This document shows, one piece after another, positions 7,989-15,995 of a stretch of 61,338 bases of DNA; position 1 is the stretch's first letter, and every line of letters starts with the position of its first letter. The position numbers were made by a program, and so were the translations under genes. The stretch is from Acidobacteriota bacterium (lineage in GTDB: Bacteria; Acidobacteriota; Vicinamibacteria; Marinacidobacterales; Marinacidobacteraceae). Where the stretch lies: contig JAJDUD010000046.1 in NCBI GenBank assembly GCA_022826825.1, forward strand, positions 1-61,338. Reading direction: 5' to 3'. The notes beneath the pieces are model-generated. The model did not search any database and was not told the origin of the DNA. It saw nothing but the letters and a program-made list of their open reading frames with translations.

Positions 7989-8771
7989 ATGCGCAAAACG
8001 GGACCCGGCGGACTCGCACTGCTGGCCGCTCTGCTGCTCGCCGCGCCGGCGGCCACCCAGCCGCTCGCCGAGGCCAGCGCCGAGGACGTGGCCCACGGCA
8101 AACGGATCTTCGACATCCACTGCTCCCGCTGCCACGGCCTCGACGGCGTCGGCGGCGAGGGGCCGAACCTGATGCGGGAGAACCTGCGGCGCTCCGTCGA
8201 GGACGACGCCCTCATCGAGATCGTGGACGACGGGATCGCCGGCACCGACATGCCGGGCCACGGCTCGCTGAACACCCGGGAGATCCGGAACGTGGCCGCC
8301 TACGTCCGCTCGCTGGGCGTAGCCCCGCGGGAGGAACTGCCCGGCGATCCGGTGGCGGGCAAGGAGCTCTACGACATGACGCTCTGTTCGACCTGCCACA
8401 TCACGAACGGCGAGGGGATCGCGCTCGGGCCGGACCTCTCCGACGTCGGCCTGCTGCGCGGGAGCGTTTTCCTCAAGGAGTCCATCCAGGACCCGCCGAA
8501 GGTCGTGAACCCCCGCTACCGGACCGTGCTCGTCGAGACCGCCGACAGCCGCACCGTGATGGGCGTGCGCACCGGCGAGGACACCTTCACGATCCAGATG
8601 ATCGACGAGGCCGGCCGGCACCGGTCGTTCCGCAAGAGCGACCTGCGCGAGTTCCAGCTTCTGACGGACGAGAGCATGATGATGAGCTACGCCGACTTCA
8701 CGGACGCGGAGCTGAACGACCTGGTCGCCTACCTCATGACCCTGCGCGGCCCCGAAGGAGGCTCCGAATGA
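7989..8771 (+). CDS. Diheme cytochrome c, exported
   Basis: 260 aa. A signal peptide (ALLAALLLAAPAATQ) is followed by two class I c-type heme sites, CSRCH at 45-49 and CSTCH at 133-137. The first of four genes or proteins here likely to act in the periplasm, it is the probable electron acceptor for the quinoprotein encoded next. The ATG at 7989 is chosen for its GGAGG ribosome site about 10 bases upstream and the signal peptide; an open frame further upstream has no support. Its stop overlaps the next start (ATGA). Confidence 0.9.
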   Translation: MRKTGPGGLALLAALLLAAPAATQPLAEASAEDVAHGKRIFDIHCSRCHGLDGVGGEGPNLMRENLRRSVEDDALIEIVDDGIAGTDMPGHGSLNTREIRNVAAYVRSLGVAPREELPGDPVAGKELYDMTLCSTCHITNGEGIALGPDLSDVGLLRGSVFLKESIQDPPKVVNPRYRTVLVETADSRTVMGVRTGEDTFTIQMIDEAGRHRSFRKSDLREFQLLTDESMMMSYADFTDAELNDLVAYLMTLRGPEGGSE

Positions 8772-10396
8772 CCACCCGCCGACTGGTTGGAATCGCCATC
8801 CTCATCACCCTGACCGCCGCTCCGGCGCTGGCGCAGGTGTCCTACTCGCGCCTCCTGAACGCCGACGACGAGGCCGACGCCTGGCTCATGTACTCCGGCA
8901 ACTACAAGTCGGAGCGGTTCAGCCGCCTCGACCAGATCAACAAGGAGAACGTCTCCCGGCTGCGCCCGGCGTGGATCTACCAGACCGGCACCACCGGCCG
9001 GGTCGAGGTGACGCCGCTGGTGGCCGACGGGGTCATGTACATCGCCGAGCCGCCGAGCACCATCGCCGCGCTCGACGCCACGACCGGCCGGCGCCTCTGG
9101 CGCTATGACCCGATCATCCCCGACGAGACGCTCAACATCGGCTTCCCGCGCACCAACCGCGGCATCGCCATCCTGGGCGACACCCTGTATTTCGGGACGC
9201 TCGACGCCCGCCTGATCGCGCTCGACCGGACCCACGGCGACGTCCGCTGGGAAACGCAGATCGCGGACAACGCGGTCGGCTACGCGGTCACCGCGGCCCC
9301 GCTCGCGGTGGACGGCAAGGTGATCGTGGGAATCAGCGGCGGCGAGGCCGGCGTGCGCGGGTTCCTCGACGCCTACGACGCCGAGACCGGAGAACTGGCC
9401 TGGCGCTGGTGGTCCGTTCCCGCCGAGGGCGAACCGGGCAACGACACCTGGGGCGGCGACAGCTGGAAGACGGGCGGGGGGGCCACCTGGCTGACCGGCT
9501 CCTACGACCCGGACCTGGGACTGCTCTACTGGCCGATCGGGAACCCCGCCCCGGACTGGAACGGCGACTCCCGCCCCGGCGACAACCTCTACACGGACTC
9601 CCTGGTCGCGCTCGACGTGAACACCGGCGAGATGCAGTGGTACTTCCAGTACACCCCGCACGACGTCCACGACTGGGACGCCAACCAGATTCCGGTGCTA
9701 GTGGACGCCGAGTGGGAAGGCTCGATGCGCAAGCTGGTCATCCACGCCAACCGCAACGCCTTCTACTACGTGCTCGACCGCGAGACGGGGCAGTTCCTGC
9801 GCGCCACCCAGTACGCCACCCAGACCTGGGCCGAGCGGATCGACGAGAACGGCCGGCCGGTGCGCGTTCCCAACATGGAGCCGAGCGAGGAGGGCACGCT
9901 CGTGTGGCCGAGCCTCGCCGGCTCCACGAACTGGTACAGCCCCGCCTACGACCCGGGCCGGATGTCGCTCTTCGTGCCGACCCGGGAGATGTCCTCCATC
10001 TACTTCAAGAGCGAGGCCGAGTACGAGCCGGGCACCCCCTTCCTCGGCGGCGGCGAACGGCGGCCCGACGCGGACGAGACCTACGGCGCGGTGCGGGCGC
10101 TCGACGCCCTGACCGGCGAACTCAAGTGGGAGTTCAAGCAGTTGACCCCGGCGGTGTCCGGAGTCATGGCCACCGCCGGCGGGGTCGTGTTCTCCGGAAC
10201 GCAGGAGGGCAACCTCTTCGCCCTCGACGCCGACACGGGTGAGGCGCTCTGGGACTTCTACGTGGGCGGCGGCGTCCGGGCGGCCCCGATGAGCTTCGCG
10301 CTCAACGGACAGCAGTTCGTCTCGATCGCGGCGGGGCAATCCATCTTCACCTTCGCGCTCTCGCCGGGCGCCGAGGCAGGCGGGAACGACGACTGA
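8768..10396 (+). CDS. PQQ-dependent alcohol dehydrogenase-like quinoprotein
   Basis: 542 aa, periplasmic signal peptide, eight-bladed propeller of the methanol/ethanol dehydrogenase family. Diagnostic stretches are GNDTWGGDSWKTGGG, GNPAPDWNGDSRPGDN and TPHDVHDWD. In the last, D302 is the likely catalytic base and D304 gives the DxD pattern associated with lanthanide-using enzymes; that metal assignment is inference. The protein contains no cysteine at all, so the vicinal disulfide typical of methanol dehydrogenases (near FPRTNRGIA here) is missing. It is coupled to the cytochrome c gene upstream and the propeller gene downstream. Confidence 0.9.
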   Translation: MTTRRLVGIAILITLTAAPALAQVSYSRLLNADDEADAWLMYSGNYKSERFSRLDQINKENVSRLRPAWIYQTGTTGRVEVTPLVADGVMYIAEPPSTIAALDATTGRRLWRYDPIIPDETLNIGFPRTNRGIAILGDTLYFGTLDARLIALDRTHGDVRWETQIADNAVGYAVTAAPLAVDGKVIVGISGGEAGVRGFLDAYDAETGELAWRWWSVPAEGEPGNDTWGGDSWKTGGGATWLTGSYDPDLGLLYWPIGNPAPDWNGDSRPGDNLYTDSLVALDVNTGEMQWYFQYTPHDVHDWDANQIPVLVDAEWEGSMRKLVIHANRNAFYYVLDRETGQFLRATQYATQTWAERIDENGRPVRVPNMEPSEEGTLVWPSLAGSTNWYSPAYDPGRMSLFVPTREMSSIYFKSEAEYEPGTPFLGGGERRPDADETYGAVRALDALTGELKWEFKQLTPAVSGVMATAGGVVFSGTQEGNLFALDADTGEALWDFYVGGGVRAAPMSFALNGQQFVSIAAGQSIFTFALSPGAEAGGNDD

Positions 10397-11463
10397 TGCG
10401 GCGGGCCGCGTTTTCGTCCGCAGCGCTGCTGTGGGTCTTCGCGGCCGGCTGCGGGGGTTCGGGGGAGCCGGAGCCGGCGGCGGAACCCGCGCCAGCGGCC
10501 GCGGCTGACCCGGCCGCCGGCCCGCTGCTGCTGGTCAGCAACGAAGACGGCGGCACGCTGAGCGTCGTCGCCACCACCACCCACGAGGTGCTCGCCGAGA
10601 TCGAGGTCGGCCGGCGGCCGCGCGGGGTGCGCGCGTCCCCGGACGGGGGGATGGCCTACGTGGCGGTCTCGGGCTCGCCCAAGTGCCCGCCCTGGATGGA
10701 GGAAGAAGGCTGCGCGGAGCCCGACAAGCGGTTCGACGGGATCGCCGAGGTGGACCTCCGCGCCCAGGTCCGGACCCGGATGCTGCCCGGCGGCTCGGAC
10801 CCCGAGAGCTTCGACATCACCCCCGACGGCGCCCGGATCGTGGTCTCGAACGAGGACACCGACGAGGCGAGCCTCGTGGACCTCGCGTCGGGCGAGATCT
10901 TCCGCACGGTCCCGGTGGGGGCGGAACCCGAGGGCGTGCGCATCAGCCCGGACGGGACGCTCGCCTACGTCACCGGCGAGACCGACCACGACGTAACGGT
11001 GCTCGACACCTCCACCGGCGACGAGGTCACCCGGATCACCGTCGGCCACCGGCCGCGCGACCTGGTGTTCACTCCGGACGGGACCTACGCCTACGTCTCC
11101 GCCGAGATCGCCGGCAACGTCTCCGAGATCGTCGTCGCCGAGAACCGGGTGAGCCGCACGATCCCGCTCCCCGAAGGCTCGCGGAGCATGGGCGTCGCGC
11201 TCTCCCCGGACGCCGGCACCCTCTACGTCGCGAACGGCCGCTCGAAGACGGTCTCGGTGATCGACCTCGCCTCCGGCGAAGTCACCGCCAACGTGGAGGT
11301 CGGCGAACGGCCCTGGGGCCTCGCGCTCTCCTTCGACGGCGCGTATCTCTACACCGCCAACGGCCCTTCGAACGACGTCACGGTACTGGACACCGAGACC
11401 CTCGAGATCGTGACCCGGATCGAGGTCGGGGCGGGTCCGTGGGGGCTGGCGCTCGTTCCGTAG
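10396..11463 (+). CDS. YVTN-type beta-propeller lipoprotein
   Basis: 355 aa. The lipobox FAAGC is followed by a Pro/Ala-rich linker, then about seven repeats of the YVTN type (RGVRASPDG.MAYVA, EGVRISPDGTLAYVT, RDLVFTPDGTYAYVS and so on). It resembles the beta-propeller proteins that accompany PQQ-dependent catabolism operons, where the role is unclear. The start overlaps the dehydrogenase stop (TGATG), so it is translated with that gene. It has an inserted cysteine-containing loop (CPPWMEEEGC) in the second repeat, possibly a disulfide. Confidence 0.88.
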   Translation: MRRAAFSSAALLWVFAAGCGGSGEPEPAAEPAPAAAADPAAGPLLLVSNEDGGTLSVVATTTHEVLAEIEVGRRPRGVRASPDGGMAYVAVSGSPKCPPWMEEEGCAEPDKRFDGIAEVDLRAQVRTRMLPGGSDPESFDITPDGARIVVSNEDTDEASLVDLASGEIFRTVPVGAEPEGVRISPDGTLAYVTGETDHDVTVLDTSTGDEVTRITVGHRPRDLVFTPDGTYAYVSAEIAGNVSEIVVAENRVSRTIPLPEGSRSMGVALSPDAGTLYVANGRSKTVSVIDLASGEVTANVEVGERPWGLALSFDGAYLYTANGPSNDVTVLDTETLEIVTRIEVGAGPWGLALVP

Positions 11464-11554
11464 GCCCCCAATCGGTGACGCCGCCGGGCAAGACGGCGCA
11501 GCGGACCGGGAACGCCGATCCCGGTCGGCCACGGTGGCGCGTACGGCTTGGAAC

Positions 11555-11686
11555 GCCGGCCTCCGGCCGGCACGCGCGGTGCACCGCACCGCGCACGTCA
11601 CAACCGAACGCGCCACGGTGCCGGCCCGCAGGCCGGCGCTCCAAGCGGTCGCCGTCATCCGGTGTGGCTGCATTTCACAGCAACTG
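11555..11686. repeat. Two facing hairpins and CAGCAACTG module
   Basis: Hairpins at 11555-11571 (GCCGGCC-tcc-GGCCGGC) and 11620-11637 (GCCGGCC-cgca-GGCCGGC) face each other, each flanked by the GGAACGCC / GCTCCAAGC tag. The TGCATTTCACAGCAACTG module follows at 11669-11686. No gene is visible in 11464-11774. Confidence 0.65.
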
Positions 11687-11774
11687 TCCGCTCTCGGGGC
11701 TCAGGTGAAGCTCACTGCAAGACTGCTAAATTCGGTCGGGCGGCGATGGCTGCGGTCTTCGCCAAGGAGGTTTC

Positions 11775-12413
11775 ATGCCCGACATCCATGCACGGACGGG
11801 CGCGCGTCGCGCCGCCCCGTTGGTCACTTTGATCGCGGCCGGGCTGCTGGCCGGCGGGTGTGGCGACGGCGATTCGCCGACGACCCCCGCGCCTGCTCCG
11901 GCGCCCGCACCCGCTCCCGCTCCGGCGCCGCCACCGCCCGAGCCGTTCATCGTCCAGATGCACCGGCTCACCGAGACCGGCACCGGGGAGTTATTGGGCA
12001 CCGTGGAAATCGCCGACAGCGACGACGGCGTCGTCTTCACGCCGGACCTTACGGGCCTGACTCCTGGTGAACACGGCTTCCACGTCCACCAGAACGGCGA
12101 CTGCGGCCCGTCCACGAAGGACGACGGGACGGTCGTTCCCGGCGGCGCCGCCGGCAGCCACTACGATCCGGAGGAGACCGGTGTTCACCTCGGGCCGAAC
12201 GGCAACGGACATCTTGGCGCTCTGCCGGTGCTGGTGGCGGCGGAAGACGGAACCGCGACCACCGCAGTCACCGCGCCGCGGATCACCGATCGTTCGCAGA
12301 TCGCCGGCCTCGCGCTGATGATCCACGCGGGCGGTGACAACTATTCCGACGACCCCGCTCCGCTCGGCGGCGGCGGCCCCCGGTTCGCCTGCGGCGTCAT
12401 CCCCGCGGACTGA
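11775..12413 (+). CDS. sodC: Cu/Zn superoxide dismutase lipoprotein
   Basis: 212 aa. A lipoprotein signal (lipobox LAGGC, Cys29) and an Ala-Pro linker of about 25 residues lead into a Cu/Zn-SOD domain. Copper ligands are visible in GFHVHQNGDC (H103, H105), with the zinc/bridging region in AGSHYDP and HLGALPVL, and the C-terminal cysteine partner in RFACGVI. It dismutates superoxide in the periplasm. AAGGAGG lies about 7 bases before the ATG. It is not overlapped by the PQQ operon; a separate transcript is likely. Confidence 0.93.
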   Translation: MPDIHARTGARRAAPLVTLIAAGLLAGGCGDGDSPTTPAPAPAPAPAPAPAPPPPEPFIVQMHRLTETGTGELLGTVEIADSDDGVVFTPDLTGLTPGEHGFHVHQNGDCGPSTKDDGTVVPGGAAGSHYDPEETGVHLGPNGNGHLGALPVLVAAEDGTATTAVTAPRITDRSQIAGLALMIHAGGDNYSDDPAPLGGGGPRFACGVIPAD

Positions 12414-12855
12414 CTCCTGATCCCGAGCGCCTCATTGGAGGGCCACCTTCGGGTTCGCCACGGATCGGTACTCCCGTCCGGCGGAAAGCGGCGCGGCCAC
12501 AGGTTTCCAGAAGCTGACGCCAACTCGTGAAATCCTGATTGGTGACTCTGCCGGCCACGAGTTCCTGATACCGGGCGGAACCGTCCGACTCCACGATCAG
12601 GAGCAACCGGCATCCCTTGCGACCGTAGAACTCGACGCTGACGCCCCCGTTGGCATCGTCGTCCACCGCGGGGGCGCCGTCCGCCCATTCGGCCAGACGG
12701 CGAAGCAGCGCGCGGGCCTCCGCGACGACCTCGGCGGAGGGAGCGCGCCCCTCCACCTCCACGCCCTCACCGATCTCCGCGAGGTCGCGGAGAGCCTCCC
12801 GAAGCCATGGAGGGCTGGCCGCATTCTGGGCGACACATCTGCCAAGCGGACGCAC
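12397..12855 (-). CDS. Conserved-looking protein of unknown function
   Basis: Up to 152 aa from a GTG at 12855. I do not recognise the family. It has a helical N-terminal part, then SVEFYGRKGCRLLLIVESDGSARYQELVAG, a strand-rich stretch of the kind seen in small alpha/beta proteins. It converges on sodC with a 17-base 3' overlap. Internal starts are possible. Coding character is moderate; it might be shortened at either end. Confidence 0.5.
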   Translation of the reverse strand: MRPLGRCVAQNAASPPWLREALRDLAEIGEGVEVEGRAPSAEVVAEARALLRRLAEWADGAPAVDDDANGGVSVEFYGRKGCRLLLIVESDGSARYQELVAGRVTNQDFTSWRQLLETCGRAAFRRTGVPIRGEPEGGPPMRRSGSGVSPRG

Positions 12856-12900
12856 TGTTCCGGAGGATAGCCCCCAAGGGTCCGCTCGGCGTCCGGGCTC

Positions 12901-14091
12901 TCACCCGTGCGACCGTCCGGCCTGGCGCGCGAGCAGCTCGGCCGCCAGCTCGCGGAGACTGATCGCTTCCACGTCGTTCGTGACCGGATAGCGGTCCGGG
13001 CCGGTACCCACGAGGAAGCAGCGATCCGCTGCCAGCGCCTCCCGGGCCAGGTGGAAGCCCTTGGTGGGTCGGGGCGCCCGGCTCCATTTCGTCTCGACCG
13101 CCCAACGCTCGCCGTCCGGGAAGTTCAGCACGAGGTCCATCTCCGCGCCGGCGGCGGTCCGGAAGAAGCTGGCCTGCGTCCGGTCGGGCGCCGCTGCCAG
13201 GAGGTTCTCAATGACGAAACCCTCCCAGGACGCTCCGACCACCGGGTGGCCAACGACCGCATCGAAGGACGGCAGGTCGAGGAGGGCGTGCACGAACCCG
13301 GTGTCGCGCAGGTAGACCTTCGGCGACTTGACCAGACGCTTGCCGATGTTGGCATGGACCGGCGGGAGCTTGCGGACGAGCAGCAGATCGCTCAGCACCC
13401 CGAGGTAGCGGTTCACGGTGTGCACGGTGACGCCGAGCGAGCTGGCGAGGCGGGAGGCGTTCAGGAGCGCCCCCTGCGTGTGGGCCAGCATGGTCCAGAG
13501 GCGGCTGAGGGTGTCGGCGGGGAGTCGCGGGTTCATCCACGCGACCTCACGCTCCAGATAGGTGCGGATGAAGTCGCGCCGCTGGCGGAAACCGATCTCG
13601 TCGGACGGCGCCAGAAACGCCTCCGGATATCCGCCGCGGAGAAACAGCGCGTCCCGTGATGCGGAATCGTCCGGAATCTCGAGGACATCCAACGGAAGGA
13701 GTTCGCGGTAGGAAATCCGCCCGGCCAGGGTCTCGCCGGTTTCCCGCAGCACGTCGAGGGACGCCGAACCCAGGATCAGGAACCGTCCCGCCCGCCGGCC
13801 CCGGCTGCGGCCCCGATCGATCGCCCCCCGGAGCGTGAGGAGCAGTTCCGGCGCCCGGTGGATTTCGTCGAGGATGACGAGGCGGTCTTCGTGACGGTCG
13901 AAGAACATCCGGGCCTCGCGCAGCTTCTCGCGCTCGTCCGGATCTTCGAGATCGAGATACACCGAATCCGTCTCGCGTCCGATCGCCTGCGCGAGGGTCG
14001 TCTTGCCAACCTGCCGCGGGCCGAGAAGGGCGACCGCTGGCTGCCAACGCAGGGCTTCGCGGACCTCGGTCGCCATGCGGCGTGGAATCAT
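12901..14091 (-). CDS. AAA ATPase with DUF4143 domain
   Basis: 396 aa. P-loop GPRQVGKTT at about 24-32 and Walker B LVILDEIH; sensor region ILGSASLDVL. The middle fits a winged-helix domain (ASRLASSLGVTVHTVNRYL) and the C-terminus has EMDLVLN...WAVETKWS, the same D-(x)n-ExK pattern as the ATPase at 2173-3333. Function in the cell is not established for the family. An AT-rich inverted repeat abuts the start codon, suggesting tight control. Confidence 0.88.
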   Translation of the reverse strand: MIPRRMATEVREALRWQPAVALLGPRQVGKTTLAQAIGRETDSVYLDLEDPDEREKLREARMFFDRHEDRLVILDEIHRAPELLLTLRGAIDRGRSRGRRAGRFLILGSASLDVLRETGETLAGRISYRELLPLDVLEIPDDSASRDALFLRGGYPEAFLAPSDEIGFRQRRDFIRTYLEREVAWMNPRLPADTLSRLWTMLAHTQGALLNASRLASSLGVTVHTVNRYLGVLSDLLLVRKLPPVHANIGKRLVKSPKVYLRDTGFVHALLDLPSFDAVVGHPVVGASWEGFVIENLLAAAPDRTQASFFRTAAGAEMDLVLNFPDGERWAVETKWSRAPRPTKGFHLAREALAADRCFLVGTGPDRYPVTNDVEAISLRELAAELLARQAGRSHG

Positions 14092-14128
14092 CCTTGTATT
14101 TTTGATGTCGTATTACAAATTTACAAGG
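14092..14128. promoter_or_regulatory. AT-rich inverted repeat before the ATPase gene
   Basis: CCTTGTA (14092-14098) and TACAAGG (14122-14128) form an inverted repeat immediately upstream of the minus-strand ATG at 14091, with TTACAA repeated inside at 14113-14118 and 14121-14126. It is a sharp AT-rich island in GC-rich DNA and is likely the promoter/operator. Confidence 0.5.
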
Positions 14129-14183
14129 ACAACCTCAGAAATCTGAGAATCGGAAGCGGAGCACTCGGGGCCGCCCGGCGCCG

Positions 14184-15572
14184 TTACCGCAGCGCGGCCA
14201 GCACGTCCGCCGCGCCCACTTCGTGAACCTCCGGCGCCCGGGAACGGCGGCGCGCGGGATCGGTCACGAAGCGGGCATACGTGATCTCGGCGCTTCTCGC
14301 GCCGGGAAGGTGTGCGGAGACCAGCCGCTCCGGAGAATCGCGGCGCCGTCCCTCCGCCGTCCACTTCACCTCGCCGACGAGCAGCCGCTCGCCGTCCACC
14401 GACCGCGCGACGAGGTCCACCTCGGGCTCGTTCCGCCGCCAGTAGCGCTGCGCGGGCTCCCAGGGGCCGAGGGCGCCGGCCGGCGAGTCCGTCCGGTGGA
14501 GCGTGGGCGCCGCCATCCGGCACAGCTCCTCCCACGCCAGGGACTCGAGGGCCGCGCGGGCGCGCATCCAGTACGCGAGCCGTGTTTCCCGAGGCGCCGC
14601 GGCGAGTGACGCGCGGTGGGGCGCGACGACCCGGAACCAGAGCCGCAGGAAGGGATCCTCGATCCGGTAGAGGCTGCGTTTTCCGGAACGCGGCGGGCTC
14701 CCGAAGGGAGTCTCCCGGTGGAGCAACCGCATCTCGCAGAGGGTCGCGAGCGGCCCCGAAAGGCTGGAAGCGGGTTTCCCCAGGCGCCCGGCGATTTCGC
14801 TGATCCGGTGAGAACCGGCGCCGATCACGTCCAGGAGCGGCCGCAGGGACGACGCCGACGGGATTTCCGAGCGGAGCAGGCGGTCCGGCTCGTCGTGCAG
14901 CGGCCCGGCGGGGTCGAGCACCAGGGAGTCCACCGCGGCTTCGAGATCGGTACCGAACCGCTCCGCGAGTTCCCAGTACCGCGGCGTGCCGCCCCAGAGC
15001 GCGTAGAGCGCCACCTGCTCGCGCGGAGTGGAACCCGGGAAGGCGTCACGCAGCGTTCCGGGCCGTAGCGGCTGCACCGCGAACGCCTCCAGCGTGCGAC
15101 CGTAGAGCGGCGCCCCGGCGCCGAGCAGCGCCCCGTGCATCATGCGCCAACTGGAGCCGCTCACCACGAGCGACGGGCGCGGCGCGGGGCGGTCGAGCCA
15201 GTTCTGGAGGACGCTGGCGAAGGTCGGGTCCGCGGCGAGCAGGTAGGGGAGTTCGTCGAGGATCAGTGGCCCCGGCCAGTTGGTGGCGGCGGCTTCGGCC
15301 CGCAGCCGATCGAGGAACGATCGCCAGTCCGGATACTCGACGGAAGCGAAATCGGGGAACCGTTGCGCCACCGCCTCCGCCAGATACCGGCGTTGGACCG
15401 GTGCGGCCGAAAGGTCGGCGACGGTATAGAGGCCGTCGTGCCGCGACGACCATTCGAGGAGCAGCCGCGACTTGCCGACCCGGCGGCGGCCCCAGATGGC
15501 CGCAAAGCTCCCCGGGCGGCGCAGCACGGCGTCCAACCGGTCGAGTTCGGCCGCGCGGTTCAGGAACTGCAT
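14184..15572 (-). CDS. ATPase of the DUF234 / archaeal-ATPase class
   Basis: 462 aa from the ATG at 15572 (a GTG six codons earlier is possible). P-loop WGRRRVGKSRLL, Walker B PLILDELPYLL, SGSSWRMM sensor, a winged-helix segment (HRISEIAGRLGKPASSLSGPL), and a C-terminal nuclease-like domain with EVDLVARS...LLVGEVKWT. This matches the domain order of DUF234-type ATPases. It is the third ATPase plus ExK-domain protein in 15 kb. Its role is unknown; defence or mobile-element maintenance are only possibilities. Confidence 0.85.
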   Translation of the reverse strand: MQFLNRAAELDRLDAVLRRPGSFAAIWGRRRVGKSRLLLEWSSRHDGLYTVADLSAAPVQRRYLAEAVAQRFPDFASVEYPDWRSFLDRLRAEAAATNWPGPLILDELPYLLAADPTFASVLQNWLDRPAPRPSLVVSGSSWRMMHGALLGAGAPLYGRTLEAFAVQPLRPGTLRDAFPGSTPREQVALYALWGGTPRYWELAERFGTDLEAAVDSLVLDPAGPLHDEPDRLLRSEIPSASSLRPLLDVIGAGSHRISEIAGRLGKPASSLSGPLATLCEMRLLHRETPFGSPPRSGKRSLYRIEDPFLRLWFRVVAPHRASLAAAPRETRLAYWMRARAALESLAWEELCRMAAPTLHRTDSPAGALGPWEPAQRYWRRNEPEVDLVARSVDGERLLVGEVKWTAEGRRRDSPERLVSAHLPGARSAEITYARFVTDPARRRSRAPEVHEVGAADVLAALR

Positions 15573-15577
15573 GGACA

Positions 15578-15614
15578 GATTATGAGGCACACGATTATCT
15601 ATACGTAAATAATC
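15578..15614. promoter_or_regulatory. GATTAT/ATAATC repeats before the ATPase gene
   Basis: GATTAT occurs at 15578-15583 and 15593-15598, and the inverse ATAATC at 15609-15614, giving a 22-bp inverted repeat just upstream of the minus-strand start. As with the other two ATPase genes, this is an AT-rich symmetrical site in GC-rich surroundings. Confidence 0.5.
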
Positions 15615-15639
15615 AAATCCTCCGCATGACGGGACAGCC

Positions 15640-15860
15640 AGGAGCGCCGGTCTTCAGACCGGCATCGCCCGCGTAGCGGGCGAAACTCCTGGGCTTCATT
15701 TCGCCGCGTGGCACCCCTGTCAAAGGCAATGGCGCGACGACGACTGCGCGCACGTACTCCGCTTTCGCCGTCTTCGTTTCGGGTCCCCGCAATGTGGCGC
15801 GATGGCGCTGGGAGTTTCGCGGCCTGCGGCCGCGATGCCGGTCTGAAGACCGGCGCTCCT
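15640..15860. repeat. Composite repeat core, copy 2 (no flanking modules)
   Basis: A 221-bp core alone: hairpin GCCGGTCT-TC-AGACCGGC and GCCCG-type stem on the left, GGCCG-type stem and matching hairpin on the right. It lies in the divergent promoter region between the ATPase and the flavoprotein genes. The B and CAGCAACTG modules are absent. Confidence 0.85.
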
Positions 15861-15995
15861 GACGCCTCAGACCGAGGAAGTAGCCCGTCCCGGCGCTCAC
15901 ACCGTTTCACGACAGCCCGCCGAGCGGCGTTGGCGGTACGATCGCGCGCCCGGCGCCCCGACCTTCCCCACCGCAGACACCCGAACGGCGAACCC

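Noticed and set aside
14184..15060. Open frames on the plus strand opposite the ATPase gene and elsewhere opposite long genes (for example 40471-44973 minus)
   Set aside because: They mirror the codon structure of the real gene on the other strand in GC-rich DNA and show no family features.
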